From assembly GCA_024349765.1 (NCBI GenBank), contig AP026073.1, positions 7,936,001 through 8,000,000 of the forward strand: DNA of 64,000 nucleotides, in the 5' to 3' direction. A model generated the notes under the pieces. The model had not been told where the DNA came from, did no database searches, and worked only from the letters and a program-made list of their open reading frames with translations. The translations under genes were made by a program, and so were the position numbers. The number at the start of each line of letters is the position of its first letter. Position 1 is the first letter of the stretch. Source of the stretch: Streptomyces nigrescens. Lineage in GTDB: Bacteria > Actinomycetota > Actinomycetes > Streptomycetales > Streptomycetaceae. Shown here piece by piece: positions 8,340 to 17,378 of the stretch.

Positions 8340-9097
8340 GCGCGGCGGACGAGGAGTCGGCGCTGCTGGGGCTCGCCCCGGTGGCGCCGGACCGCACGCT
8401 GGCCTACGGGCCGCACCCGGACCAGGTCGTCGATCTCCACGGCCCGTGGGACACCGCCGCCGGCCCGCCGGTGGTGCTGCTGCACGGCGGGTTCTGGCGC
8501 GCGGCCTACGACCGGTGCCATCTGTCGCCGCTGGCCGCCGCGCTGGCCGGGCAGGGGCGGCCGGTCGCGCTCGTCGAGTACCGCAGGGTCGGTGCGGGCG
8601 GTGGCGCGCCGCAAACCTTCGAGGACGTGGCGGCCGGCATCGCGGCCGTGGCGGCGTTGACACCCGGCGCCGGCGGTCCGGTGCTGGTCGGGCACTCGGC
8701 GGGCGGCCACCTCGCGCTGCTCGCCGCGGCCCGGCCCGGCACCCCGGTCGCCCGGGTGCTGGCCGTCTCGCCGGTCGCCGATCTGGCGCGCGCCCATGAG
8801 CTGGGCCTCAGCGACGGGGCGGTGGCGGAGCTGCTCGGACCGGAGCCCGGCCGGGCGGAGCGGCTGGCCGCCGCCGACCCGGTGCGCCATCCGCCGGCCG
8901 GCGTCCCGGTGACGATCCTGCACGGCACCGACGACCCGGACGTCCCCCCGGAGCTCTCCCGCCGGTACGCCGCGGCGCACCCCGGCGGCACCGAGCTGCG
9001 GGAGCTGCCGGGCGTCGGGCACTACGCCCCGGTGACGCCGGGCACCCCAGCCTGCGCCACCCTGTGCGGGCTGCTGCCCGGGCCCGTTCCGCGGTGA
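8336..9097 (+). CDS. kynB: Kynurenine formamidase-like alpha/beta hydrolase
   Basis: 253 residues with an alpha/beta-hydrolase fold. The oxyanion-hole motif HGGFW (residues 50-54) is the HGGxW signature of yeast Bna7-type arylformamidases. The nucleophile is Ser121 in GHSAG, and a late His lies in GVGHYAPV. The GTG start overlaps the kynU stop (GTGA), making a kynA-kynU-formamidase operon that takes tryptophan to anthranilate. Context and motif together make N-formylkynurenine the likely substrate. It is not the cyclase-like KynB family found in pseudomonads, so the symbol denotes function only. Confidence 0.85.
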   Translation: MSAADEESALLGLAPVAPDRTLAYGPHPDQVVDLHGPWDTAAGPPVVLLHGGFWRAAYDRCHLSPLAAALAGQGRPVALVEYRRVGAGGGAPQTFEDVAAGIAAVAALTPGAGGPVLVGHSAGGHLALLAAARPGTPVARVLAVSPVADLARAHELGLSDGAVAELLGPEPGRAERLAAADPVRHPPAGVPVTILHGTDDPDVPPELSRRYAAAHPGGTELRELPGVGHYAPVTPGTPACATLCGLLPGPVPR

Positions 9098-9184
9098 TCC
9101 CGGACACCGCGCCGACCAGGTAGTACTTGAGACGGACCCCGGCAGATCCCCATTGGTGGGGACGCCCGGCGGTCCGTCTCTGCT

Positions 9185-9190
9185 TACCGT
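9185..9190 (+). promoter_or_regulatory. Leaderless -10 box (TACCGT)
   Basis: TACCGT ends 7 nt before the GTG at 9198, which has no SD sequence. This decides the kinase start over the in-frame GTG at 9153. Confidence 0.45.
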
Positions 9191-9197
9191 TGTCTGC

Positions 9198-10559
9198 GTG
9201 AACGAGAAGACCCAGTCGCAGAGCACCCTGCGCTCAGAGGCCCGGATAGCTCATGGTGCGCTGCATCGGCTGCGCCAGGACCTGTTCCTCGACGCCTTCG
9301 CCTTCCGCCCGATGCCGCCGCTGGAGGACGCCAAGGTGCTCCGGTGGGTCCCCTGGCTGCCGGAGCGGCTGCGGCACTGGGCGCGCTGGCTGCCGCACCT
9401 CATCGTCAGCGGTTTCTCGGGGCTGGTCTTCCTGGCGACCTTCACCATGGGCTACGACATGGGGCCGGTGCGCGGCGTCCTGGTCGGCGGCTTCTCCCTG
9501 CTGGTCGCCGCCGCGCCGGCGCTCACGCTCTTCCGGCCGGTGGGTGCCTACTGGCTGTCGCTGGGCACGTTCCTGGTGTCGGTCATGGCAGATGCGATCA
9601 TGTTCGATTACCCCAGCGCCTTCAGCGGCACCGCCTATCCCACGCTGCTGGCCGTGATGACGCTGGTTGTGCTGCGCACCCGGCCCCGGCTGGCGGTGGA
9701 GATGTGGCTGGTCACCTTTGGTGCGGGGGCCGTGGTGATGGTGGTCACCAGGAACGGCTCGGGGGATCTGGCGCCGGTGATGGCCTTCAGTGCCATGGTG
9801 CTGATCTCCGCCGCCGCGGTCCGCGCCTGGCGTGAGGAGCGCCGGCAGGTCGTCGAGACGCAGACCGTGACCGCCGAGGAGCGGTCCCGGCGCACCCTCC
9901 TGGAGGAGCGCGCCACCATCGCCCGGGAGCTGCACGACGTGGTGGCCCACCACATGTCCGTGATCGCCATCCAGGCCGAGGCGGCCCCCTACCGGGTCGA
10001 GAACACCCCGCCCGAGCTCGCCACGTCCTTCGCGACGATCCGCGAGAACGCCGTCGCCGCGCTCACCGAACTGCGCCGCATCCTGGGCGTGGTCCGCTCC
10101 GAGGACCCGGACGCGTTCATGGAGGCCGACCCGGAGGCCCCGCAGCCGACCCTGGCCAGCCTCGATTCGCTGCTGGACAGCGTCCGCGGCGCCGGGCTGA
10201 CCGTCGAGGCGGTGATCGTCGGTGCGTCGCGTCCGCTGCCGCAGGGCGTGGAGCTCTCCGCGTACCGGATCGTGCAGGAGGCGCTGAGCAACACGCTGCG
10301 CCATGCGCCGGGTGCCGACGCCCGGGTGGAGATCTCCTACGTGCTCGGCGGGCTCGGCCTGCGGATCGTCAACGGCGCCCCGAGCCGGCTGGCCAGGCCC
10401 TCCCCGGGCGCGGGCCACGGCGTGCTGGGCATGCGCGAGCGGGTGCAGATGCTGGGCGGCGAGATGACCGCCGACCACACCGAGGACGGCGGCTTCGAGG
10501 TCGCGGCGTTCATCCCGGTCGCCCCGTTCGAGACCACCGCCAAGGGAGGTGCGGCATGA
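9198..10559 (+). CDS. DesK/NarX-type sensor histidine kinase
   Basis: 453 residues. About five hydrophobic helices (roughly residues 60-205) form a membrane sensor with little periplasmic domain. A HisKA_3 dimerisation domain follows, with the phosphoacceptor His in ATIARELHDVVAHHMSVI. The HATPase domain shows the N-box AYRIVQEALSNTLRHA and a G-box GAGHGVLGMRERV. It overlaps the downstream response regulator by 4 nt (ATGA), so the two are a cognate pair. The signal is unknown. A small membrane kinase with a NarL-type partner resembles membrane-fluidity or cell-envelope sensors such as DesK or LiaS, by architecture only. Confidence 0.92.
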   Translation: MNEKTQSQSTLRSEARIAHGALHRLRQDLFLDAFAFRPMPPLEDAKVLRWVPWLPERLRHWARWLPHLIVSGFSGLVFLATFTMGYDMGPVRGVLVGGFSLLVAAAPALTLFRPVGAYWLSLGTFLVSVMADAIMFDYPSAFSGTAYPTLLAVMTLVVLRTRPRLAVEMWLVTFGAGAVVMVVTRNGSGDLAPVMAFSAMVLISAAAVRAWREERRQVVETQTVTAEERSRRTLLEERATIARELHDVVAHHMSVIAIQAEAAPYRVENTPPELATSFATIRENAVAALTELRRILGVVRSEDPDAFMEADPEAPQPTLASLDSLLDSVRGAGLTVEAVIVGASRPLPQGVELSAYRIVQEALSNTLRHAPGADARVEISYVLGGLGLRIVNGAPSRLARPSPGAGHGVLGMRERVQMLGGEMTADHTEDGGFEVAAFIPVAPFETTAKGGAA

Positions 10560-11212
10560 TCCGGGTGCTGATCGTCGACGACCAGGTGATGGTCCGCGAG
10601 GGGTTCTCCGTCCTGCTCAACGCCATGCCGGACATCGAGGTCGTCGGGGAGGCCGTGGACGGCCGCCAGGCGGTGCGGAAGGTCGCGGAGCTCAAGCCCG
10701 ATGTCGTCCTGATGGACATCCGCATGCCGGAGATGAACGGTCTGGACGCGACCCGCGAGATCGTCGCCGCCGACGCGGACGCCAAGGTCCTGGTCCTGAC
10801 CACCTTCGATCTGGACGAGTACGTCTACCAGGCGCTGCGCGCCGGGGCCAGCGGCTTCCTGCTGAAGGACGCCTCGGCCGGCCAGCTCGCCGAGGGCGTG
10901 CGGATCGTCGCCTCCGGCGAGGCCCTGCTGGCCCCGACCGTCACCAAGCGGCTGATCTCGGAGTTCTCCCGGCTGGGGACGCCCCGCGCCCCCGCGCAGG
11001 AGCGCATCGCCGATCTGACGGAACGCGAGACCGAGGTGCTGGTGCTGGTCGCCCAGGGCCTGTCGAACGGCGAGATCGCGGCCCATCTCGTCGTTGCCGA
11101 ATCGACGGTGAAGACGCACGTCAGCCGCATCCTGGTGAAGCTCGGCCTGCGCGACCGCACGCAGGCGGCGGTCTTCGCGTACGAGGCGCGGCTGGTGACA
11201 CCCGGCGCCTGA
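10556..11212 (+). CDS. NarL/LuxR-type response regulator
   Basis: 218 residues. The receiver domain (1-120) has the acidic pair DD near residue 8, the phosphoacceptor Asp in VVLMDIRMPEMNG, the conserved Thr in VLVLTTFD and a Lys in GASGFLLKDAS. A LuxR-type HTH occupies residues 150-215 (LTERETEVLVLVAQGLSNGEIA, then STVKTHVSRILVKLGLRDR). It is the partner of the kinase whose stop codon it overlaps. Possible targets nearby are the ABC exporter operon on the other side of the parS sites, though that operon has its own divergent regulator. A strong hairpin ends the operon. Confidence 0.95.
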   Translation: MIRVLIVDDQVMVREGFSVLLNAMPDIEVVGEAVDGRQAVRKVAELKPDVVLMDIRMPEMNGLDATREIVAADADAKVLVLTTFDLDEYVYQALRAGASGFLLKDASAGQLAEGVRIVASGEALLAPTVTKRLISEFSRLGTPRAPAQERIADLTERETEVLVLVAQGLSNGEIAAHLVVAESTVKTHVSRILVKLGLRDRTQAAVFAYEARLVTPGA

Positions 11213-11223
11213 CCCCCACCCGG

Positions 11224-11240
11224 GTCCACAGCCTGTGGAC
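11224..11240. other. Inverted repeat of DnaA-box-like half sites
   Basis: GTCCACAG C CTGTGGAC is a perfect 8-bp inverted repeat. Each arm contains TCCACA, the core of the Streptomyces DnaA box TTGTCCACA, but neither arm has the full 9-mer. It lies 56 bp from a perfect parS site. DnaA binding is only a suggestion. Confidence 0.3.
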
Positions 11241-11244
11241 ACGA

Positions 11245-11282
11245 GTACGCCGCCGGAGTCCGCTACAGCTCCGGCGGCGTAC
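11245..11282. terminator. Bidirectional terminator between convergent genes
   Basis: Perfect 14-bp stem GTACGCCGCCGGAG / CTCCGGCGGCGTAC around a 10-nt loop. It separates the response regulator from the convergent ABC permease gene. Confidence 0.75.
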
Positions 11283-11295
11283 GGCTGGGGGGGCG

Positions 11296-11309
11296 GTTTC
11301 ACGTGAAAC
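11296..11309. other. parS centromere-like site (perfect)
   Basis: GTTTCACGTGAAAC, an exact match to the 14-bp Streptomyces ParB-binding palindrome. The 14-bp sites cluster within a few hundred kilobases of oriC in the genus, so this places the window in the origin-proximal region. Confidence 0.9.
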
Positions 11310-11333
11310 GGCGGCGTAGGTCCGCGGGTGGCC

Positions 11334-11347
11334 GTTTCACGTGAAAC
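11334..11347. other. Second perfect parS site
   Basis: Exact repeat of GTTTCACGTGAAAC, 38 bp from the first. The pair occupies the gap between convergent genes. Confidence 0.9.
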
Positions 11348-11359
11348 CGCCGGGCGGGA

Positions 11360-12997
11360 TCAGCCGATGTCGCGTCGGCGGAAGCCGGCCAGGCCGGCGG
11401 CGAGGAAGACGGCGGAGAGGGCCAGCAGCCAGACGAACGGGGCCGCGGTGGCCTCCGTGCCCGGGAGCTTGGGCAGGTGGCCGTAGGGCGAGAGGTCCAT
11501 GGCCCACTGGGGGAACTTCAGCGACGGGCCGATCCAGCCGAGCGCCAGGCAGCCGCCGACCACCGCCCACACGGCCGTGGTGGCCCGGGGCAGCAGCCCG
11601 AAGGCCAGTACCGCCAGGCCGGTGAGCGTCCAGACCGCCGGGACCTGGGCGAGCGCGGCGGCCGGCACCGGCCCCACCCGGCCCAGGTCGCCGACCGAGA
11701 CGCCGTACGAGACGCCCAGCGCCAGCCCGCCGAAGCCGAGGACGACGACGGTGCCGGCGTAGGCGACGGCCAGGTGGCCGGCGGCCCAGCGGAGCCGGCC
11801 CACCGCGCCGGCCAGCACCGGTTCGGCCCGGTCGGCGGTCTCCTCGCCGCGCAGCCGGAGCACCGCACCGGCCGCGTAGATCGCGGCGACCATGCCGAGC
11901 ATGCCGACCATCGTGGCCAGGAAGGCGTCGGTCAGCCGCGCCTGCCCGCCCATCCGCTCGAAGATCTCGCGGGTCTGCCGGTTGCCGCCGACCATGTCGG
12001 TCGCGCCCTTCGCGATCCCGCCGAAGACCGCGCCGGCGCACACATAGCCGAGCGTCCAGCCGCCGAGGGTCGTCCGCTGCAGCCGCCAGGCCAGACCGAA
12101 CGGGCCGGCCAGCGTGCGCGGGGCGGCCGCCGGACCGGGCCGCGCGGGCAGGAAGCTCATGCCGAGGTCGCGGCGGGCGGTCAGCGCGTAGGCGGCGGCG
12201 ACGGTGAGCGCGGTGCTCGCCAGGAAGAGCAGTACCACCCACCAGCGCTCGTCGGCGTACGCCCGCAGGTTCTCCGCCCAGCCGAGCGGCGAGGCCCAGG
12301 TGAGCGGGGAGCCGGCGGTGCCGTCGGCGGCATCGCCCGCGCCGCGCAGCGCGAAGGCGAGGCCGAGCACCGCGCCGGTCAGCCCCTTCGCCATCCGGGC
12401 GCTCTCGGTGAGCTGCGCGGCGATGGCGGCCAGTCCGGCGAAGAGCATGCCGGTGCCGCCGATGGCGAGCCCGAGGGTCAGGGAGCCGGCGGCCGGCCGG
12501 CCGGACCGTGCGAGCCCCGCCGCGATCAGCACGACGAGTGCGGCGTTGGCGAGCAGCGCCGCCAGCAGGGCCGCGGTCAGTGGCGCCCGGCGGCCCACCA
12601 TCGCGGCGGACAGCAGCTCCTGACGGCCCGTCTCCTCCTCCTCGCGGGTGTGCCGGACGACGATCAGCAGGCTCATCACCGCGGCCAGCACCGCCCCGAA
12701 CCCGGCCATCCGCCAGGCGATCAGGCCGCCGAGGGAGTCGCTGAAGACGGGGCCGTACAGCGCGCGCAGCGAGCCGTTGGCGGTCATCGAGCCGGCCAGT
12801 TCGGCGCGCTCGGCGGCGGTGTTGTAGAGCGCCTCGAAGGAGGAGCCCATGCTCGCCACGACCAGGCCGAGGCCGAGCACCCAGGCCGGGATCATCACCC
12901 GGTCGCGGCGCAGGGCGAGCCGCAACAGGGCGCCGGTACCGGCCAGTTGGCGGGAGCGGGCGGTGCCGGCGGGCACCGCGGTGGCCACGGCGGTCAT
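11360..12997 (-). CDS. ABC-2 type exporter permease (polyketide antibiotic exporter family)
   Basis: 545 residues with about twelve hydrophobic helices, twice the usual ABC-2 permease, as in the TnrB3/tetronasin-type exporter family. Starts such as [24 protein letters not shown] and internal [16 protein letters not shown] are family features. The ATG overlaps the stop of the ATPase gene (ATGA), so the two are one translationally coupled operon. It should form the membrane pore of a drug or lipid exporter. The substrate is not evident and no biosynthetic cluster is nearby, so self-defence or membrane homeostasis is plausible. Confidence 0.88.
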   Translation of the reverse strand: MTAVATAVPAGTARSRQLAGTGALLRLALRRDRVMIPAWVLGLGLVVASMGSSFEALYNTAAERAELAGSMTANGSLRALYGPVFSDSLGGLIAWRMAGFGAVLAAVMSLLIVVRHTREEEETGRQELLSAAMVGRRAPLTAALLAALLANAALVVLIAAGLARSGRPAAGSLTLGLAIGGTGMLFAGLAAIAAQLTESARMAKGLTGAVLGLAFALRGAGDAADGTAGSPLTWASPLGWAENLRAYADERWWVVLLFLASTALTVAAAYALTARRDLGMSFLPARPGPAAAPRTLAGPFGLAWRLQRTTLGGWTLGYVCAGAVFGGIAKGATDMVGGNRQTREIFERMGGQARLTDAFLATMVGMLGMVAAIYAAGAVLRLRGEETADRAEPVLAGAVGRLRWAAGHLAVAYAGTVVVLGFGGLALGVSYGVSVGDLGRVGPVPAAALAQVPAVWTLTGLAVLAFGLLPRATTAVWAVVGGCLALGWIGPSLKFPQWAMDLSPYGHLPKLPGTEATAAPFVWLLALSAVFLAAGLAGFRRRDIG

Positions 12998-13938
12998 CGG
13001 GCGACCGCCGTCCGGTCGCGGTCGGCCCCGCCCCGTACGTCGTCCTGGTAGTGCCGCAGGAACAGCTCTTCCAGGGTGGGCGGGGTGCTGGTCAGGCTGC
13101 GCACCCCGGAGGTGCCCAGCGCGCGCAGCACGGCGTCCAGCTTGTCGGTGTCGACCTGGAGCCTGACCCGGTGGCCCCGGACGTCGAGGTCATGAACGCC
13201 GGGCAGCGCGGACAAGCCATTGGGCGGCCCGGCGAGTTCGGCCACGATCGACGTGCGGGTCAGGTGCCGCAGCTCGCCGAGCGAACCGGACTCGACCGTC
13301 CGCCCCTTGCGGATGATGCTGACCCGGTCGCAGAGCGCCTCGACCTCGGACAGTACGTGGCTGGAGAGCAGCACCGTACGGCCGCGGTCGCGCTCCTCGG
13401 CGACGCAGTTCTGGAAGACCTCCTCCATCAACGGGTCGAGCCCGGAGGTCGGTTCGTCGAGGATGAGCAGGTCGACGTCGGAGGCGAAGGCGGCGACCAG
13501 GGCGACCTTCTGCCGGTTGCCCTTGGAGTAGGTGCGCCCCTTCTTGGTCGGGTCGAGCTCGAAACGCTCGATGAGCTCGGCACGGCGCCGTGCGTCCAGT
13601 CCGCCGCGCAGCCGCCCGTACAGATCGATGACCTCGCCGCCGGAGAGGTTGCGCCACAGGGTGACATCGCCGGGGACGTAGGCGATGCGGCGGTGCACGG
13701 CGACGGCGTCGTGCCAGGGGTCCCGGTCCAGGAGCCGGACGGTGCCGCGGTCGGCGCGCAGCAGGCCGAGCAGCACGCGGATGGTGGTGGACTTCCCGGC
13801 GCCGTTGGGCCCGAGGAAGCCGTGTACCTCGCCGGACTCGACGGTGAGGTCGAGGCCGTCCAGCGCGTGGGTCCGCCCGAAGGACTTGTGGAGACCGTCC
13901 ACCCGGATCGCGGGAGCGGGAGCGATTGGCTTGGTCAT
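12994..13938 (-). CDS. ABC exporter ATP-binding protein (DrrA-like)
   Basis: 314 residues. Walker A is GPNGAGKST, the Q-loop region is typical, the signature is the variant YSKGNRQKV instead of LSGGQ, and Walker B is [14 protein letters not shown]-terminal DUF4162-like extension (residues 225-300) is typical of DrrA antibiotic-export ATPases. It is the first gene of a two-gene operon. The promoter region holds the palindrome at 13959-13974 that also serves the divergent regulator. Confidence 0.93.
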   Translation of the reverse strand: MTKPIAPAPAIRVDGLHKSFGRTHALDGLDLTVESGEVHGFLGPNGAGKSTTIRVLLGLLRADRGTVRLLDRDPWHDAVAVHRRIAYVPGDVTLWRNLSGGEVIDLYGRLRGGLDARRRAELIERFELDPTKKGRTYSKGNRQKVALVAAFASDVDLLILDEPTSGLDPLMEEVFQNCVAEERDRGRTVLLSSHVLSEVEALCDRVSIIRKGRTVESGSLGELRHLTRTSIVAELAGPPNGLSALPGVHDLDVRGHRVRLQVDTDKLDAVLRALGTSGVRSLTSTPPTLEELFLRHYQDDVRGGADRDRTAVAR

Positions 13939-13958
13939 GCTTCGGAAGCTACGCGCGT

Positions 13959-13974
13959 TTCACAAATTTGTGAA
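13959..13974. promoter_or_regulatory. Operator-like 16-bp palindrome in a divergent promoter
   Basis: TTCACAAATTTGTGAA is a perfect palindrome between the exporter operon and the GbsR/MarR-type gene. Its AT-rich core stands out against the local base composition. I infer it binds the divergent regulator, so both transcription units would be repressed together and induced by the exported compound. Confidence 0.65.
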
Positions 13975-14032
13975 GTTAAGAAACCATATAAAGTTGAGCG
14001 GGGTGGCGTTGATCAGGGGAGAGGATGCGGAC

Positions 14033-14584
14033 ATGAGCAATGCGGAACGTGCGGCCGGTACGGACGGCGGCGACGGGCGGCGGGCTGCCGACCCCCGCGC
14101 CCCCCAGGCGATCTCCCAGTTCGTCGAACGGTTCGCGGCCCAGCTGGTGGACGCCGGGATGGCCCGCATGCCGGCCCGCGTCTTCGCCTGCCTGCTCGCC
14201 TCCGACTCCGGTGTGCTGACCTCCGCCGAGCTGGGCGAACGGCTCCAGATCAGCCCGGCCGCGGTGTCCGGCGCGGTGCGCTACCTCTCCCAGGTCGACA
14301 TGATCAGCCGCGAGCGCGAGCCCGGCTCCCGCCGCGACCGCTACCGCGTCCACAGCGACCAGTGGTACGAGGCGCTGACCCGCCGGGAGAACGTCCTCGC
14401 CCGCTGGGAGGGCACGCTGCGTGAGGGCGTCGACAGCCTCGGCCCGGACTCCCCGGCCGGCCGCCGGCTCAACGAGACCCTGGTCTTCTTCGCGTTCCTG
14501 CAGAAGGAACTGCCCGTCCTGCTGGACCGCTGGCGCGACCACCGCGACGAGCTGCGCGCAGGCTACGACACCCCCGGGGGCTGA
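14033..14584 (+). CDS. GbsR/MarR-family transcriptional regulator
   Basis: 183 residues. A winged helix-turn-helix spans roughly residues 40-105 (ARMPARVFACLLASDSG, ELGERLQISPAAVSGAVRYL, then a basic wing EREPGSRRDRYRV). An alpha-helical C-terminal region probably dimerises and may sense ligand. It is transcribed divergently from the ABC exporter with a shared palindrome between them, the usual layout for a local repressor of efflux. The ATG at 14033 follows GGGGAGAGG at 14016-14024. No cysteine-rich or metal site is apparent. Confidence 0.88.
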   Translation: MSNAERAAGTDGGDGRRAADPRAPQAISQFVERFAAQLVDAGMARMPARVFACLLASDSGVLTSAELGERLQISPAAVSGAVRYLSQVDMISREREPGSRRDRYRVHSDQWYEALTRRENVLARWEGTLREGVDSLGPDSPAGRRLNETLVFFAFLQKELPVLLDRWRDHRDELRAGYDTPGG

Positions 14585-14637
14585 GCGCCGCGGCGGCTGA
14601 CGGCCACCCGGCCCAGCCCCGCCGCCCGCCCACTCGA

Positions 14638-14717
14638 CCCACCGCCCGGAGCCTCGGCCCTGCCGCCCTGCCGCCCTGCCGCTCGGCCCACCGCCCGGAG
14701 CCTCGGCCCTGCCGCCC
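14638..14717. repeat. Two copies of a 31-bp direct repeat
   Basis: Copies at 14638-14668 and 14687-14717 are identical; the spacer contains two more CCCTGCCG units. It lies between convergent genes. It looks like slippage in GC-rich spacer DNA. Confidence 0.7.
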
Positions 14718-14722
14718 GCCGC

Positions 14723-15862
14723 TCACCCCCGCCGCGGCAGCTGCAGTCGCCAGGCCCCCGGCTGCACCGTCCACGTACGGGTCCGCACCGGGCCGCCGAC
14801 CACCGCGTCCGCCCGGTAGTGGAAGTCCGCCCCGGACACCGTCACGGCCCGCGCCCGGGCCCGTACCGGATGCCCGCCGCCCGGCCAGTGCACCACGACC
14901 TCGGCCAGCTCCCCGCCGCCGTCCCGGCCGTCCCCCCGGCCGTCGCCGACACCCTCGCCGCGACCGGTCCCGGCCCCCGGCCACCCCGCCCCGGCCTGCC
15001 CGCCCGGCACCACCGACACCCCGCGCACCGGCCGGTCCAGATCCGCCAGCAGCACCCCGTCCGCCTCGATCCGCAGCCGCTGCCCCGGCACCCGCACGCG
15101 CCGGCCGCCCGCCGCCCCGGCCTCCGTACGGGACGCCCCCCAGCGCCCGGAGGCCGGTGCCAGCAGCGCCAGCGCGGTCCGCGCGGTCCGGGCGGCCGGC
15201 CCCCACCACGGCCGGGGCCCGTCGGCGCCCACCACGGCCGGCGACCCGTCCGCCCCGGAAGGCCCCGCGCCCTCCACGCCCGCCGCGGGCTCCCCGGCGT
15301 CCACCGGCCCGGCCGCACCCGGCACGAACACCCGGCGCCCCGGGCCGGCCGTCGCGCGCCGCCCGCCGTTCCGCCCGCCGTCCCGCCCGCACGGGATCCG
15401 CAGCCCGCCCAGCACGATCCCGCCGCTGTCGTCCGTCAGCAGGTCCATCGCCCGCTCCGCGCCGTCCAGCACCGTCCGCGCCGCGGCGACGGTGTCCTGC
15501 GGGACGCCCAGCGAGCGGCTCAGCGCCACCGCGGCCGGCGCCCCGACCGGGACCATCGACACCGGCACCCCGGCCAGCTCCCGCTCCCTGTGCAGCAGCC
15601 CCACGACCCGCAGCAGCGCCCGGTCGTCGCCGATCACCACCGGCCGCCGCTGCCCCCGCCGGGCCAGCGCCCGCGCGAATTCCTCCGGCCCCTCCGGCAG
15701 GCAGATCTTCGCCCCCGAACCCCCCGCGCCCGCACACAGCACATCCCGCGCGATCCGGACGGACTCCCCGTCCGTACTGCGCGCGACCGGATCGATGACC
15801 ACGAGCAGGGGGTACCCCCGATCGGAGTCCACGGGAGAGTGCCCAGAAGGCTGCGCCGACAC
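14723..15862 (-). CDS. Diacylglycerol kinase-like protein with degenerate catalytic motifs
   Basis: 379 residues. The N-terminal half has the Rossmann-like fold order of the DAGK/NAD-kinase superfamily: YPLLVVIDPVA, then VVIGDDRAL where active enzymes have GGDGT (residues 75-83), then MVPVGAPAAVALSRSLGVPQD where they have PxGTGNDFAxxLG (103-123). Both nucleotide-binding motifs are therefore altered. The C-terminal half keeps beta-strand sequences (VRVPGQRLRIEADGVLLAD, then VTVSGADFHY), interrupted by Gly/Ala/Pro/Arg-rich insertions. I infer loss of kinase activity with possible retained lipid binding. It is divergent from purA. The GTG at 15862 is the first credible start. Confidence 0.7.
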   Translation of the reverse strand: MSAQPSGHSPVDSDRGYPLLVVIDPVARSTDGESVRIARDVLCAGAGGSGAKICLPEGPEEFARALARRGQRRPVVIGDDRALLRVVGLLHRERELAGVPVSMVPVGAPAAVALSRSLGVPQDTVAAARTVLDGAERAMDLLTDDSGGIVLGGLRIPCGRDGGRNGGRRATAGPGRRVFVPGAAGPVDAGEPAAGVEGAGPSGADGSPAVVGADGPRPWWGPAARTARTALALLAPASGRWGASRTEAGAAGGRRVRVPGQRLRIEADGVLLADLDRPVRGVSVVPGGQAGAGWPGAGTGRGEGVGDGRGDGRDGGGELAEVVVHWPGGGHPVRARARAVTVSGADFHYRADAVVGGPVRTRTWTVQPGAWRLQLPRRG

Positions 15863-15896
15863 CTCGGTCCTTCCTCAGGTAGCATCTCGGTGCAAG

Positions 15897-15924
15897 AGCC
15901 CCTTGCGCTATTGCGCCAGGGGCT
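15897..15924 (+). promoter_or_regulatory. Hairpin in the purA leader (possible attenuator)
   Basis: GCCCCTTGCGC pairs with GCGCCAGGGGC (one mismatch, 4-nt loop), followed by a CTTCGTCTATT stretch. A TAGCAT box at 15880-15885 would place the hairpin at the 5' end of an approximately 145-nt purA leader. It could be an attenuator or simply an RNA-stabilising structure. Confidence 0.4.
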
Positions 15925-16038
15925 TCGTCTATTCCGGGGCACCGGTTCGACGGCTGCAGTGATGACGGACGCGTGAACACGCAACGCCACGCCATCCACG
16001 CACGTTGGACATGCCCCGCCCGGAAGGGGTGTACGCCT

Positions 16039-17325
16039 GTGCCCGCACTTGTGCTGCTCGGTGCTCAGTGGGGTGATGAGGGCAAGGGGAAGGCCACCGA
16101 CCTGCTCGGTGGATCCGTCGATTACGTGGTGCGCTACCAGGGCGGCAACAACGCCGGCCACACGGTCGTCGTGGGCGACCAGAAGTACGCGCTGCATCTC
16201 CTCCCCTCCGGAATCCTCTCGCCGGGGTGCACCCCGGTCATCGGCAACGGTGTCGTCGTCGACCCGGCGGTCCTGCTCTCCGAGCTGAGCGGACTCAACG
16301 AGCGCGGCGTCGACACGTCCAAGCTGCTGCTCAGCGGTAACGCGCACCTGATCACGCCGTACAACATCACCGTCGACAAGGTGACGGAACGGTTCCTCGG
16401 CAAGCGGAAGATCGGCACCACCGGCCGCGGCATCGGCCCGACCTACGCCGACAAGATCAACCGTGTCGGCATCCGCGTCCAGGACCTCTACGACGAGTCG
16501 ATCCTCACGCAGAAGGTCGAGGCGGCGCTCGACGTCAAGAACCAGCTGCTGACCAAGCTCTACAACCGCCGCGCCATCGAGGCCGGCCAGGTCGTCGAGG
16601 AGCTGCTCGGCTACGCCGACCAGATCAAGGGCTACGTCGCCGACACCACCCTGATCCTCAACAAGGCCCTCGACGACGACAAGGTCGTCCTCTTCGAGGG
16701 CGGCCAGGGCACGCTGCTGGACATCGACCACGGCACGTACCCCTTCGTCACCTCCTCGAACCCGACCGCGGGCGGCGCCTGCACGGGCGCGGGCGTGGGC
16801 CCGACGAAGATCAACCGGGTCATCGGCATCCTGAAGGCGTACACCACCCGCGTCGGCGCCGGCCCGTTCCCCACCGAGCTCTTCGACGAGGACGGCGAGG
16901 CGCTGCGCCGCATCGGCGGCGAGCGGGGCGTCACCACCGGCCGCGACCGCCGCTGCGGCTGGTTCGACGCGGTCATCGCCCGCTACGCGACCCGCGTGAA
17001 CGGCCTGACCGACTTCTTCCTCACCAAGCTCGACGTCCTCACCGGCTGGGAGCAGATCCCGGTCTGCGTGGCGTACGAGATCGACGGCAAGCGCGTCGAG
17101 GAACTCCCGTACAGCCAGAGCGACTTCCACCACGCGAAGCCGATCTACGAGACGCTGCCCGGCTGGTCCGAGGACATCACCAAGGCGAAGTCCTTCTCCG
17201 ACCTGCCGAAGAACGCCCAGGCGTACGTCAAGGCGCTGGAAGAGATGTCCGGCGCCCCGATCTCCGCCATCGGCGTCGGCCCCGGCCGCGACGAAACGAT
17301 CGAGATCAACTCGTTCCTGTCGTAG
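16039..17325 (+). CDS. purA: Adenylosuccinate synthetase
   Basis: 428 residues, full length. It condenses IMP and aspartate with GTP hydrolysis to adenylosuccinate, the branch to AMP. The N-terminus [21 protein letters not shown] holds the catalytic Asp and the P-loop, NNAGHTVV follows with the catalytic His, and [19 protein letters not shown] and the C-terminal [10 protein letters not shown] are family signatures. The GTG at 16039 gives the canonical N-terminus; the in-frame GTG at 15973 would add an unrelated 22-residue leader. GGAAGGGG lies at 16022-16028. It stands alone with its own leader and terminator, away from the other pur genes. Confidence 0.96.
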   Translation: MPALVLLGAQWGDEGKGKATDLLGGSVDYVVRYQGGNNAGHTVVVGDQKYALHLLPSGILSPGCTPVIGNGVVVDPAVLLSELSGLNERGVDTSKLLLSGNAHLITPYNITVDKVTERFLGKRKIGTTGRGIGPTYADKINRVGIRVQDLYDESILTQKVEAALDVKNQLLTKLYNRRAIEAGQVVEELLGYADQIKGYVADTTLILNKALDDDKVVLFEGGQGTLLDIDHGTYPFVTSSNPTAGGACTGAGVGPTKINRVIGILKAYTTRVGAGPFPTELFDEDGEALRRIGGERGVTTGRDRRCGWFDAVIARYATRVNGLTDFFLTKLDVLTGWEQIPVCVAYEIDGKRVEELPYSQSDFHHAKPIYETLPGWSEDITKAKSFSDLPKNAQAYVKALEEMSGAPISAIGVGPGRDETIEINSFLS

Positions 17326-17339
17326 GGACCGCTTGCGTC

Positions 17340-17378
17340 AAGGGCCCGCGCCCGTCTTCCCGACGGATGCGGGCCCTT
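17340..17378 (+). terminator. purA terminator
   Basis: AAGGGCCCGC / GCGGGCCCTT with a nested CCGTC/GACGG stem, followed by GTGTTTT. Confidence 0.75.
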
